Virus record (IMG/VR): IMGVR_UViG_3300026075_000018
Location: 1 to 43,377 of that record
Direction: 5' to 3' (one strand)
Source of the DNA: a virus
DNA: 43,377 bases
Under the pieces are notes generated by a model. That model was not told where the DNA came from and searched no databases. It saw nothing but the letters and a program-made list of their open reading frames with translations. The position numbers and the translations under genes were made by a program. This document shows, one piece after another, positions 23,390-29,471 of this stretch (the stretch's first letter is position 1; each line of letters starts with the position of its first letter).

Positions 23390-23587
23390 ATGATTCTGAT
23401 TCGACGCGACTTCATTAACGAAGCCGGAGAAGAAGTCTCGATTGAAGTTATCGAAGATGTGAAAGGTGTAACGATTGCTCGTACCAGGCCGGAAGGCCAG
23501 ACGGAAACGTTGTACTATCCAACTGAGATAGCTGTCTTGAGAGAACTTCTCGGACTTCTTACGCCCGCGTTCAAGACGAAAGGTTAA
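23390..23587 (+). CDS. Small cassette protein B
   Basis: A 65-residue protein, similar in layout to cassette protein A: strands in MILIRRDFINEAGEEVSIEV and GVTIARTRPE, then a helix TEIAVLRELLGLLTP. A basic tail ends it. GAAAGGAAGACCC precedes the ATG. It is bracketed by P3 and a hairpin terminator. No known family recognised; the paired cassettes suggest duplication followed by divergence. Confidence 0.75.
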   Translation: MILIRRDFINEAGEEVSIEVIEDVKGVTIARTRPEGQTETLYYPTEIAVLRELLGLLTPAFKTKG

Positions 23588-23604
23588 TCCCGACTTGGTT
23601 CAAA

Positions 23605-23635
23605 ACCAGACTCCCCTGACAAGGAGTTTGGTTTT
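23605..23635 (+). terminator. Terminator of cassette B
   Basis: ACCAGACTCC pairs with GGAGTTTGGT (10 pairs, one G-T), loop CCTGACAA, followed by TTTTCG. Nearly the same stem as the terminator at 23314. Confidence 0.85.
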
Positions 23636-23675
23636 CGTTTTCCAAAAATCCCCCGGGTGGAATTTTCAGAAAAGG

Positions 23676-23707
23676 TCGCAGAATTTACATGGGCCCTAAT
23701 GAGACCC
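23676..23707 (+). promoter_or_regulatory. Promoter-like element P4
   Basis: TCGCA at 23676-23680, 14 bases, CCTAAT at 23695-23700, then GAGACCC. The -10 part is degenerate but the spacing and downstream GAGACCC are kept. It drives the gene at 23728. Confidence 0.75.
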
Positions 23708-23727
23708 CCCTACTGAAGGAGAACCCC

Positions 23728-23895
23728 ATGAAGAAGATTGACGATGCACTCGCCAAGGCCACTTCTGACGGAACCATCAACGGTAAGGCACTCGCTGTCA
23801 AGCTCGGCTTGATGGCGGCTGCTACCGCTGCTGGTGTCGTCGGAACTGTACTTGTCCAGCGCACCCTCGATCGGAAAGCGTCGGACTCTGAATAG
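23728..23895 (+). CDS. Small membrane cassette protein
   Basis: A 55-residue protein: a charged N-terminal helix (KKIDDALAKATSDGTIN), then one membrane helix (LGLMAAATAAGVVGTVLV) and a polar end (DRKASDSE). The ATG at 23728 follows GAAGGAGAACCCC. An in-frame ATG at 23689 falls inside promoter P4 and cannot be used from it. It is followed by a weak hairpin. The resemblance to other cassette membrane proteins in this window is in size and layout, not clear sequence identity. Confidence 0.75.
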   Translation: MKKIDDALAKATSDGTINGKALAVKLGLMAAATAAGVVGTVLVQRTLDRKASDSE

Positions 23896-23905
23896 GAGAA
23901 GCCTG

Positions 23906-23933
23906 AAGCCCCGTTACACGGGCTTTGGGTTTC
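23906..23933 (+). terminator. Weak terminator
   Basis: AAGCCCCGT folds back on ACGGGCTT with one bulged C, followed by TGGGTTTCG. The T run is short, so read-through into the gene at 23956, which has no promoter of its own, is likely. Confidence 0.55.
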
Positions 23934-23955
23934 GTTATGCCCGGAGAGGAGGATT

Positions 23956-24189
23956 ATGGGTTGGTTAGAACTTATCGCAGCTGTCTTGATGAACGTACTT
24001 ATCTTGGCAGTTACGATCTATGTGGTGCTCTATGTTCTAGTACCATTTGCGATGTTATGTGTTGTTGTCGCTAAGTACGATCTCTCTTCTAAGAAGCGAC
24101 AAGAAGAGAAGGAACGCGAGAAGAATGCCGCAAATGGCTACGTAATGACGAATGAGGAGTTGGATCGGATGTATGGTGGCCCTTGGTGA
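23956..24189 (+). CDS. Small membrane protein
   Basis: A 77-residue protein whose first 38 residues are almost entirely hydrophobic (LELIAAVLMNVLILAVTIYV continuing to AMLCVVVA), forming one long or two short membrane helices. The remainder is charged (KKRQEEKEREKN) and ends DRMYGGPW. GGAGAGGAGGATT provides a strong ribosome site. It overlaps the next gene, at 24173, by 17 bases, so the two are co-translated. No family recognised. Confidence 0.7.
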   Translation: MGWLELIAAVLMNVLILAVTIYVVLYVLVPFAMLCVVVAKYDLSSKKRQEEKEREKNAANGYVMTNEELDRMYGGPW

Positions 24190-24958
24190 TCTAATTAAGC
24201 GGCTCGAGAAGCTTGTAGTAGACAATTCGCCAACCATACTCACTGCGATTGGTGTGACTGGTACTCTCACTACAGCATATTTGACCGCACAAGCTACATT
24301 CAAGGCTGCAGAACTTATCTATCTAGAAGAAGTGCGTCGGCTAGAGTTACGTAAACAAGGCGACGAGTCACCGGGTTACCTGCTTCCCAAAGACGCCGTT
24401 AAGCTTGTCTGGAAGTTGTATATCCCTTCAGCAGCTACTGCTGCAATGACGATTGCTTCCATCATCGGGTCAGATCGTATCAGTTCCCGTCGTGCAGCCG
24501 CGGTAGCTGTTGCATATTCCATCACTGAGAAGGCCTTCGCAGAGTATCGCGACAAGGTTGTCGAGAAGATCGGAGAGAAGAAGGAAGAAGCCATTCGCTC
24601 TGAGTTGGCTCAAGCACGTGTCGACAGGGATCCCGTTGGCAACGCCACAGTCATCATCGGAGAAGGACGAGTTCTGTGTTACGAAGAGTTCACCGGGCGT
24701 TTCTTCTACTCTGATATGGAGTCACTCCGGAGGGCTGAGAACGACATCAATGCGCAGGTCATCAACGACTCATATGCAGCACTGTCGGATCTGTATGACC
24801 TGCTCAGCTTGCCCCATACTTCCGAATCAAGCGAGGTCGGATGGAATCTTGACCGACTCCTCAAGCTGGAGTTCTCGCCCCTGATATCGGAAGGTCGTCC
24901 GTGCATATCTGTCGGGTTCTCTGTTAAGCCCATCCGTGGTTTCGCCCGACTCCAGTAA
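24173..24958 (+). CDS. DUF6353-like phage membrane protein, copy 1
   Basis: A 261-residue protein resembling the DUF6353-type phage family. An N-terminal membrane helix (SPTILTAIGVTGTLTTAYLT) is followed by a charged linker and a second hydrophobic stretch (YIPSAATAAMTIASIIG). The conserved block RRAAAVAVAYSITEKAFAEY comes next. The C-terminal half includes FTGRFFYSDMESLRRAENDI and LSDLYDLLSLP. A paralog with the same layout lies at 27291. The start is uncertain: ATG 24173 overlaps the previous gene and has only a modest ribosome site. Function of the family is unknown; it commonly sits near tail and lysis genes. Confidence 0.65.
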   Translation: MVALGDLIKRLEKLVVDNSPTILTAIGVTGTLTTAYLTAQATFKAAELIYLEEVRRLELRKQGDESPGYLLPKDAVKLVWKLYIPSAATAAMTIASIIGSDRISSRRAAAVAVAYSITEKAFAEYRDKVVEKIGEKKEEAIRSELAQARVDRDPVGNATVIIGEGRVLCYEEFTGRFFYSDMESLRRAENDINAQVINDSYAALSDLYDLLSLPHTSESSEVGWNLDRLLKLEFSPLISEGRPCISVGFSVKPIRGFARLQ

Positions 24959-24982
24959 CACCTAATCAAGAAGGAGAACGAA

Positions 24983-25123
24983 ATGAAGTCACTGTTCAAG
25001 GCACTCAAGACCAAGAAGGTCATCATCCCTCTCGTCGCGACTCTCGTCACCACTCTGGTCGTCGTTGGCCTGGGTGTCGCAACCAAGACTCAGCTCGCGG
25101 TGGAGGACGAGACCGAAGACTGA
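24983..25123 (+). CDS. Small membrane protein (46 residues)
   Basis: A 46-residue protein beginning MKSLFKALKTKKVIIPL, with a basic N-terminus, one membrane helix (IIPLVATLVTTLVVVGLGV) and an acidic tail (VEDETED). GAAGGAGAACG lies before the ATG. The charge pattern predicts the C-terminus outside. It could equally be a short lipoprotein-less secreted peptide. Nothing indicates a specific role. Confidence 0.7.
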   Translation: MKSLFKALKTKKVIIPLVATLVTTLVVVGLGVATKTQLAVEDETED

Positions 25124-25163
25124 TCACTACTCATTAATCGAAACGTATACGAAGGGTAAGAGC

Positions 25164-25742
25164 GTGCTCAAGAAGACAATCAAGTACAAGAATCTCGACG
25201 GTGAACCGATCACCGGAGACTTCTACTTCAACATGACCAAAATGGAACTCGCTGAGATGGAGGTTCTCAAGGAGGGTGGCCTTCGTGAGCATCTCGAGCG
25301 AATCATCAAGGAGCAGGATCGTCGTCAGATTCTGATGGCCTTCAAGGATCTCATCGCGGCGACTGTCGGTCGGCGTTCGGAGGATGGTATCCGGTTCGAG
25401 AAGTCCGAGAAGATCACCAATGAGTTCATGCAGACTGACGCCTACTCCGAACTCATCCTCTCGTTCTTCACGGATCCGAAGGCCGCGGTCGAGTTCATCA
25501 GCGGAGTCATGCCGAAGGACCTTGTCGACAAGGTGGACATGACGAAGGTGATGTCACAGCCTATGGTCCTTGAGTCCGGACCGAAGGATGAACCAGGGAA
25601 GAGGGAGCTCGGCGACTACAGCTACGAGGAACTCGAAGCGATGCCCTTCGATGAGTTCTCGGATCTTGTGGGTCGTCAGAAGGGCAACGTCGACAAGGCT
25701 ATCCTCATGCTGGCGATGCGGAGGGCAACTTACCGGAGGTAA
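25164..25742 (+). CDS. Tail-assembly-chaperone-like protein
   Basis: A 192-residue soluble protein. The opening VLKKTIKYKNLDGEPITGDF with FNMTKMELAEMEV, then LREHLERIIKEQDRRQILMA and FKDLIAATVGRRS, and later TDAYSELILSFFTD matches a widespread phage family often labelled tail assembly chaperone or minor structural protein. The C-terminus (about 145-190) is a further helical region with LEAMPFDEFSDLVG. GTG at 25164 is used since CGAAGGGTAAGAGC precedes it; earlier in-frame codons overlap the small gene upstream. Because a better chaperone candidate occurs at 10742, the precise job here is uncertain. Confidence 0.6.
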   Translation: MLKKTIKYKNLDGEPITGDFYFNMTKMELAEMEVLKEGGLREHLERIIKEQDRRQILMAFKDLIAATVGRRSEDGIRFEKSEKITNEFMQTDAYSELILSFFTDPKAAVEFISGVMPKDLVDKVDMTKVMSQPMVLESGPKDEPGKRELGDYSYEELEAMPFDEFSDLVGRQKGNVDKAILMLAMRRATYRR

Positions 25743-25746
25743 GTAG

Positions 25747-25839
25747 ATGATAGTTAAAGTTCTGATCCATTTGTTCTTGACCTGCATAACCGGCGGGTTG
25801 TGGCTTCTGGGTCTCATCATCTGGCGGATGCTTAAGTAG
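25747..25839 (+). CDS. Tiny membrane protein (30 residues)
   Basis: A 30-residue protein starting MIVKVLIHLFLTCITGGLW and ending IIWRMLK. The IHLxLTxxTGGLWLxxLIIW pattern is a common short membrane protein of actinobacteria and their phages. GGAGG lies 7 bases before the ATG, at the very end of the preceding gene, so expression is coupled to it. Confidence 0.65.
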   Translation: MIVKVLIHLFLTCITGGLWLLGLIIWRMLK

Positions 25840-25860
25840 CGCGATGAGGGGGGACCAGCA

Positions 25861-25894
25861 AGACTAGAGGGTACGGGTCTCACCCATCTAGTCT
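25861..25894 (+). other. Strong hairpin without a T run
   Basis: AGACTAGA (25861-25868) pairs perfectly with TCTAGTCT (25887-25894), and inside it GGGT can pair with ACCC. No U-tract follows, so it is not a standard terminator. It sits in a 136-base gap between 25839 and 25976 and may be a processing or stability element. Confidence 0.6.
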
Positions 25895-25975
25895 ATACCG
25901 GATGCTAGGTCTTCAACGACAGCCGAGAGTGCGGTACATGTGCCCGACATCGCGATAACTTATAAGTAGGTAAGG

Positions 25976-26143
25976 ATGTATCTCGATACGGTTTTGGACA
26001 TGGATACAATGCCTATATTCACTGGAACTCCTGATGAGATACGAGAGTGGGTGAGAAGGAAGAAGATTGGTCACGATAGATGGGTCTACATCGAGGATAG
26101 CGGCCAATGTGTAAGTATCAAGGAGTACCTGACTCGCACATAA
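25976..26143 (+). CDS. Small conserved-looking protein (55 residues)
   Basis: A 55-residue protein with the pattern TGTPDEIREWVRRKKIGHDR then WVYIEDSGQCVSIKEYL. This looks like a real small alpha/beta protein: a helix with basic residues followed by strand, Gly-containing turn and a closing helix. GTAGGTAAGG lies before the ATG at 25976. Its last codons contain the TCGCA of promoter P5. Function not recognised. Confidence 0.6.
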   Translation: MYLDTVLDMDTMPIFTGTPDEIREWVRRKKIGHDRWVYIEDSGQCVSIKEYLTRT

Positions 26144-26165
26144 AACATATCCCTTAATGAGACCT
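26134..26165 (+). promoter_or_regulatory. Promoter-like element P5
   Basis: TCGCA at 26134-26138, 14 bases, CTTAAT at 26153-26158, then GAGACCT. It drives the gene at 26189 and overlaps the end of the preceding coding region. Confidence 0.75.
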
Positions 26166-26188
26166 ACTTTAAACAGAAGGAGACCCCC

Positions 26189-26443
26189 ATGACCAAAACG
26201 GAAATCGCGAAAGCGTTGACCTCGTGTGTCGTCGGGTTCGCCACTTCTACTGTTGTCAAGGAGATTGTCAAGAACAACACTGACCCTGAGAAGGTTGCTG
26301 ATAAGGCAGCCGTAATCATCGCCAGTTATGTCCTTGGCGCTATCGCCGCTGATGCCAGTAAGGATTGGACGGACACGAAGATCGACGAGCTCGTCGCCAA
26401 GTGGAGGAAGTTGACGTCGAAGGACGAACTAACCACTGTCTAG
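26189..26443 (+). CDS. Small cassette protein with hydrophobic segments
   Basis: An 84-residue protein. Two mildly hydrophobic stretches, ALTSCVVGFATSTVVKEIV and KAAVIIASYVLGAIAADA, are separated by a polar DPEKVADK; the end (IDELVAKWRKLTSKDEL) is a charged helix. It could lie on or in the membrane. AGAAGGAGACCCCC precedes the ATG. It is framed by P5 and a hairpin terminator as a single-gene transcript. No known family recognised. Confidence 0.7.
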   Translation: MTKTEIAKALTSCVVGFATSTVVKEIVKNNTDPEKVADKAAVIIASYVLGAIAADASKDWTDTKIDELVAKWRKLTSKDELTTV

Positions 26444-26452
26444 ATCTCGAAG

Positions 26453-26480
26453 CCTGAGCCCCCACAAGGGCTCTGGTTTT
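26453..26480 (+). terminator. Terminator of the 26189 cassette
   Basis: CCTGAGCCC pairs with GGGCTCTGG (one T-T mismatch), loop CCACAA, followed by TTTTCGCATGG. The same stem-loop core (GAGCCC...GGGCTC) recurs at 37433. Here no -10 element follows the TCGCA, so transcription of 26500 may depend on read-through. Confidence 0.75.
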
Positions 26481-26499
26481 CGCATGGAAAGAAGGATTC

Positions 26500-27144
26500 G
26501 TGGACGAAAGAGAGTTTCCAAGCAACAAGCGTCCCCAAGTTCGGCCGGCTAAGGCGAAAGAGACCGTTGAGAAGGTCGTCACGGGCAAGGTAGTCACTCG
26601 GCGCAAGCCTTTGACCCGCCGGTTCGCGGAGACATTCATCGCGGAAGACTCTCAGAGCGTTGGGCGCTATATTCTTCTCGAAGTACTGATTCCCGCGGCT
26701 AAGGATCTCATCTCCGACATGGTTTCACAAGCTGTGGATCGTACTCTGTTCGGCGGAGGACGGAGTGGACGAGGACGTCCGGGATATCGCCCAAGTGGTT
26801 CAACCAGTCACGTGAGTTACAACCGATACGCTTCGTCGACAACAGGTCCGCCGTGGCGTCGTGAAGAGGAACGTCCAGGCATCAGTCGATCGGCACGTCG
26901 TAACCATGACTTCGATGAAATCGTGTTGGCTACCCGCGCAGAAGCCAATGAGGTCATTGATCGGTTGTTCGACCTGATTTCGAAGTACGAGCAAGCCACT
27001 GTGTCCGATCTCTATGACCTTGTAGGGCTCGAGGCGAAGTTTACTGATGAGAAGTGGGGATGGCGTGATATGCGTGGCGTCCAAGCAGTTCGAGTGGGCG
27101 GCGGATATCTGCTGGATCTACCCAAACCGGAACAGCTCGACTAA
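26500..27144 (+). CDS. Conserved phage protein, basic N-terminus
   Basis: A 214-residue protein. Residues 1-90 are basic and helical (KRPQVRPAKAKETVEKVV, ISDMVSQAVDRTLFG), then comes a Gly/Arg/Ser-rich linker (about 85-125). The last 80 residues, EIVLATRAEANEVIDRLFDL, ISKYEQATVSDLYDLVG, KWGWRDMRGVQAVRVGGGY and LLDLPKPE, form a module found in many phages of Gram-positive bacteria, whose role is unknown to me. GTG at 26500 is used because GAAGGATTC lies just ahead. It is followed by three genes that look like a co-conserved set up to 29457. A virion or membrane-associated role is possible. Confidence 0.65.
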   Translation: MDEREFPSNKRPQVRPAKAKETVEKVVTGKVVTRRKPLTRRFAETFIAEDSQSVGRYILLEVLIPAAKDLISDMVSQAVDRTLFGGGRSGRGRPGYRPSGSTSHVSYNRYASSTTGPPWRREEERPGISRSARRNHDFDEIVLATRAEANEVIDRLFDLISKYEQATVSDLYDLVGLEAKFTDEKWGWRDMRGVQAVRVGGGYLLDLPKPEQLD

Positions 27145-27153
27145 GGCCATGCC

Positions 27154-27291
27154 ATGGCTACGATGTCGGAGCGTGAGCTTCTGAAGAAAGCATATCCTTA
27201 CCCCACATGGTGGGCAAAAGTCAACAAGATGTCCGACGCCCAGGTACATGCAATCTTCATACAAATGAGACTGAAAGGAAAGGTTGCGTAA
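27154..27291 (+). CDS. Small conserved phage protein (45 residues)
   Basis: A 45-residue protein: SERELLKKAYPYPTWWAKV, then KMSDAQVHAIFIQMRLKGKV. The AYP-P-WxxKVxKMSDxQVxAI pattern is a common short phage protein, usually found beside its neighbours here. No strong ribosome site is visible before the ATG at 27154. Its stop shares a base with the next start (TAATG), indicating coupling with the gene at 27291. Confidence 0.65.
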   Translation: MATMSERELLKKAYPYPTWWAKVNKMSDAQVHAIFIQMRLKGKVA

Positions 27292-28181
27292 TGAACCTCA
27301 AACCACTAGCGAATGCGGTGACCAGTCGAGTCGGTCGCCAGGTACTGAAAGTTCGTAAGCACTCACCTGTTCTTCTGTTCACCGCCGGCGTTGTCGGAGT
27401 CGTCAGCGCGGCCGTCCTTGCAAGTCGGGCCACTCTGAAGCTCGACGAGATCCTGCTTGATGCTGAAGAGGATCTCGAGAAGGTTCGCCGGGCCGAACTG
27501 ATGACATACTCCGACGAGATGCGTGAACGCGACAAGGTCATCATCTATGTTCGTACCGGCATGCGGATTGCTCGTGTCTATGCGCCTGCGGTCGGCGTCG
27601 GAGTGCTCTCCATCCTCGCTCTTACTGGCTCACATGTCATCCTCACCAAGCGGAACGCAGCTATGGCCGCGGCCTACGCTGTCCTCGACAGGGGGTTCCG
27701 GGAGTACCGGGCCCGAGTCGAGGAAGCTTACGGCGCTGATCGTGAGCGAGAACTTCGCTATGGTCTTGAAGAGCGAGAGATCTTCGACGATGAGACCGGG
27801 AAGGCGACGACCGTTCGGGATCTCATGACCAAGGGATCTATCTATGCTCGATTGTTCGATGAGACGAACCAGAACTGGAAGAAGGAACATCACTACAACC
27901 AGTTCTTCTTGTCTGCGCAGCAGCAGTACTGCAACGACAAGTTGCGGGCCCAGGGTCACCTGTTCCTGAACGAGGTCTACGACATGCTCGGACTGGATCG
28001 ATCCAAGGAAGGCGCCATCGTCGGATGGATCTGGAACGACTGTGACGGATCCGAGAACAACTACGTCGACTTCGGCATCTTCGTCGGCAACCGAGAGATG
28101 GGCATGCGGTTTGCCAGAGGGTACGAGCGGTCGATTTGGCTCGACTTCAACGTCGACGGCATCATCTACGACAAGATTTAG
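27291..28181 (+). CDS. DUF6353-like phage membrane protein, copy 2
   Basis: A 296-residue paralog of the protein at 24173. An N-terminal membrane helix (SPVLLFTAGVVGVVSAAVLA) is followed by a charged coil, a second hydrophobic stretch (YAPAVGVGVLSILALTG) and the conserved KRNAAMAAAYAVLDRGFREY. It is longer than copy 1 by an insertion around LFDETNQNWKKEHHYNQF and ends with FARGYERSIWLDFNVDG. GAAAGGAAAGG precedes the ATG. Codon use is more C-rich than in copy 1, so the copies may differ in expression or history. Two copies in one genome suggests they form a hetero-complex or act at different times (inference). Confidence 0.7.
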   Translation: MNLKPLANAVTSRVGRQVLKVRKHSPVLLFTAGVVGVVSAAVLASRATLKLDEILLDAEEDLEKVRRAELMTYSDEMRERDKVIIYVRTGMRIARVYAPAVGVGVLSILALTGSHVILTKRNAAMAAAYAVLDRGFREYRARVEEAYGADRERELRYGLEEREIFDDETGKATTVRDLMTKGSIYARLFDETNQNWKKEHHYNQFFLSAQQQYCNDKLRAQGHLFLNEVYDMLGLDRSKEGAIVGWIWNDCDGSENNYVDFGIFVGNREMGMRFARGYERSIWLDFNVDGIIYDKI

Positions 28182-28192
28182 GAGCTGAGATC

Positions 28193-28927
28193 GTGAAGAA
28201 GTTGATTATTGGCGCAGTTGGAGGACTTGTTCTTGGTCTTGGTGCCGGGTTCTTCGCGGGGTTCGAGATTACTCGTCGTAAGTTGGGGGCCGAGTACGAC
28301 GAACGCCTCGAGCACGAAATCAACTCCACCAAGGCATATCTCAACGAGAAGTTTAAGAATGATGTTCTCGCTTCGGTTAACGAAGATATGCCCGAAGACC
28401 CGCAGACGGAAGAAGAGGTCGACGGCGCGAGGGGTGTTACTGATGACACCTTGCGAGGGGTGATCCGCGGTCTCAGATACGGACCAACTGTCGATGCTAA
28501 ACCAGCTCTGGTATCGACCCGTAACGTCTTCCTTGGAAAGCCGAATGAGGATGACGAGGATTACGTAGAGGAGGATTCCAAGCGAACCTTGGATAGTCCT
28601 TATGTGATCGATCGTGACGAGTACATGGAAGGAGAACGTGGTTACAGTCAGGTAACTCTGACCTACTTCGCCGAGGATGACACCCTGGTCGATGAGGGTG
28701 ATATGCCGGTGGAGAATCCCGATCGTGTTGTCGGGATTGTCAATCTGGATAAGTTCGGACATCGGTCAATGGACCCTCGCATCGTTTACATCAGGAACGA
28801 GAAGCTTTCAGCCGACTACGAGGTTCTCTTGCACGATGGGTCATACGGCGAGGTTGTGCACGGTCAGATCTCGCCGCCTAGAAAGAAGGCGTCTTCTAGG
28901 ATTAGCAGGAAGATGCGCGAGGAGTAA
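28193..28927 (+). CDS. Conserved phage membrane-anchored protein
   Basis: A 244-residue protein anchored by an N-terminal membrane helix (KKLIIGAVGGLVLGLGAGFF). Next is a charged helix (YDERLEHEINSTKAYLNEKF). A folded domain from about 125 contains SPYVIDRDEYMEGERGYSQV with TLTYFAEDDTLVD and ends DPRIVYIRNEKLSADYEVLL; this domain is frequent in phages of Gram-positive bacteria but has no assigned function that I know. The basic tail is KKASSRISRKMREE. GTG at 28193 follows TAGGAGCTGAGATC. It lies in the same probable operon as 27291 and 28930. Confidence 0.7.
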   Translation: MKKLIIGAVGGLVLGLGAGFFAGFEITRRKLGAEYDERLEHEINSTKAYLNEKFKNDVLASVNEDMPEDPQTEEEVDGARGVTDDTLRGVIRGLRYGPTVDAKPALVSTRNVFLGKPNEDDEDYVEEDSKRTLDSPYVIDRDEYMEGERGYSQVTLTYFAEDDTLVDEGDMPVENPDRVVGIVNLDKFGHRSMDPRIVYIRNEKLSADYEVLLHDGSYGEVVHGQISPPRKKASSRISRKMREE

Positions 28928-28929
28928 CA

Positions 28930-29457
28930 GTGGACAAGCCGCTTGATGAGCTGTACTTCATATGGCTCTACAGTCAAGTCGGCGATCCGGATATCAAGAA
29001 TCCAGCCCGTACATATTGGAGGATCTTCAAACATCTCTTCACGAAGGAGTTCGTGTGGATCGTCCCTAATGATGACAATCGCATCGAAGACGGTAGGGAT
29101 CTCAGATACGAGTTCGTCGGCGATCTGGCCCTGAAGAAGGTAGATCAAGACTGGATGAAGCTTGGATGCTCGATGTTTGAGCTTCTGGTCGGACTATCCC
29201 GGAGGCTTGCCTTCGAATGTGACGGTGAGCCCCGGGACTGGTTCTGGCATCTTATGGAAAACCTAGATTTTAGACAACACAATGATAGGAGTACTTTTGA
29301 CATAGCTCAAGTCGATGAGATCCTCGATCGTGTAATCTGGAGAACTTATGACTACGACGGACGTGGGGGTCTCTTCCCACTTCGTCATGCTGATAGGGAC
29401 CAGAGGAAGATAGAGATCTGGTACCAGTTGAACGCGTACATACTTGAGATAGGTTAG
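28930..29457 (+). CDS. Conserved phage protein (175 residues)
   Basis: A 175-residue soluble protein with FIWLYSQVGDPDIKNPARTY, FTKEFVWIVPNDDNRIEDGR, LRYEFVGD and CSMFELLVGLSRRLAFECDG then DWFWHLMENL. The series is a familiar conserved phage protein, often adjacent to the family at 28193, of unknown function. GTG at 28930 has GAGGAG 5 bases ahead, at the end of the previous gene. The last gene before the replication operon, it ends 14 bases before the replicase start. Confidence 0.7.
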   Translation: MDKPLDELYFIWLYSQVGDPDIKNPARTYWRIFKHLFTKEFVWIVPNDDNRIEDGRDLRYEFVGDLALKKVDQDWMKLGCSMFELLVGLSRRLAFECDGEPRDWFWHLMENLDFRQHNDRSTFDIAQVDEILDRVIWRTYDYDGRGGLFPLRHADRDQRKIEIWYQLNAYILEIG

Positions 29458-29471
29458 CGGGAGGAGGGTAG

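Noticed and set aside
23689-23727. Longer N-terminus for the cassette protein at 23728
   Set aside because: The upstream ATG lies inside promoter P4, so the transcript could not include it.
26476-26500. Promoter ahead of the gene at 26500
   Set aside because: TTTTCGCA is present as the tail of a terminator, but no -10-like hexamer follows at the fixed distance.
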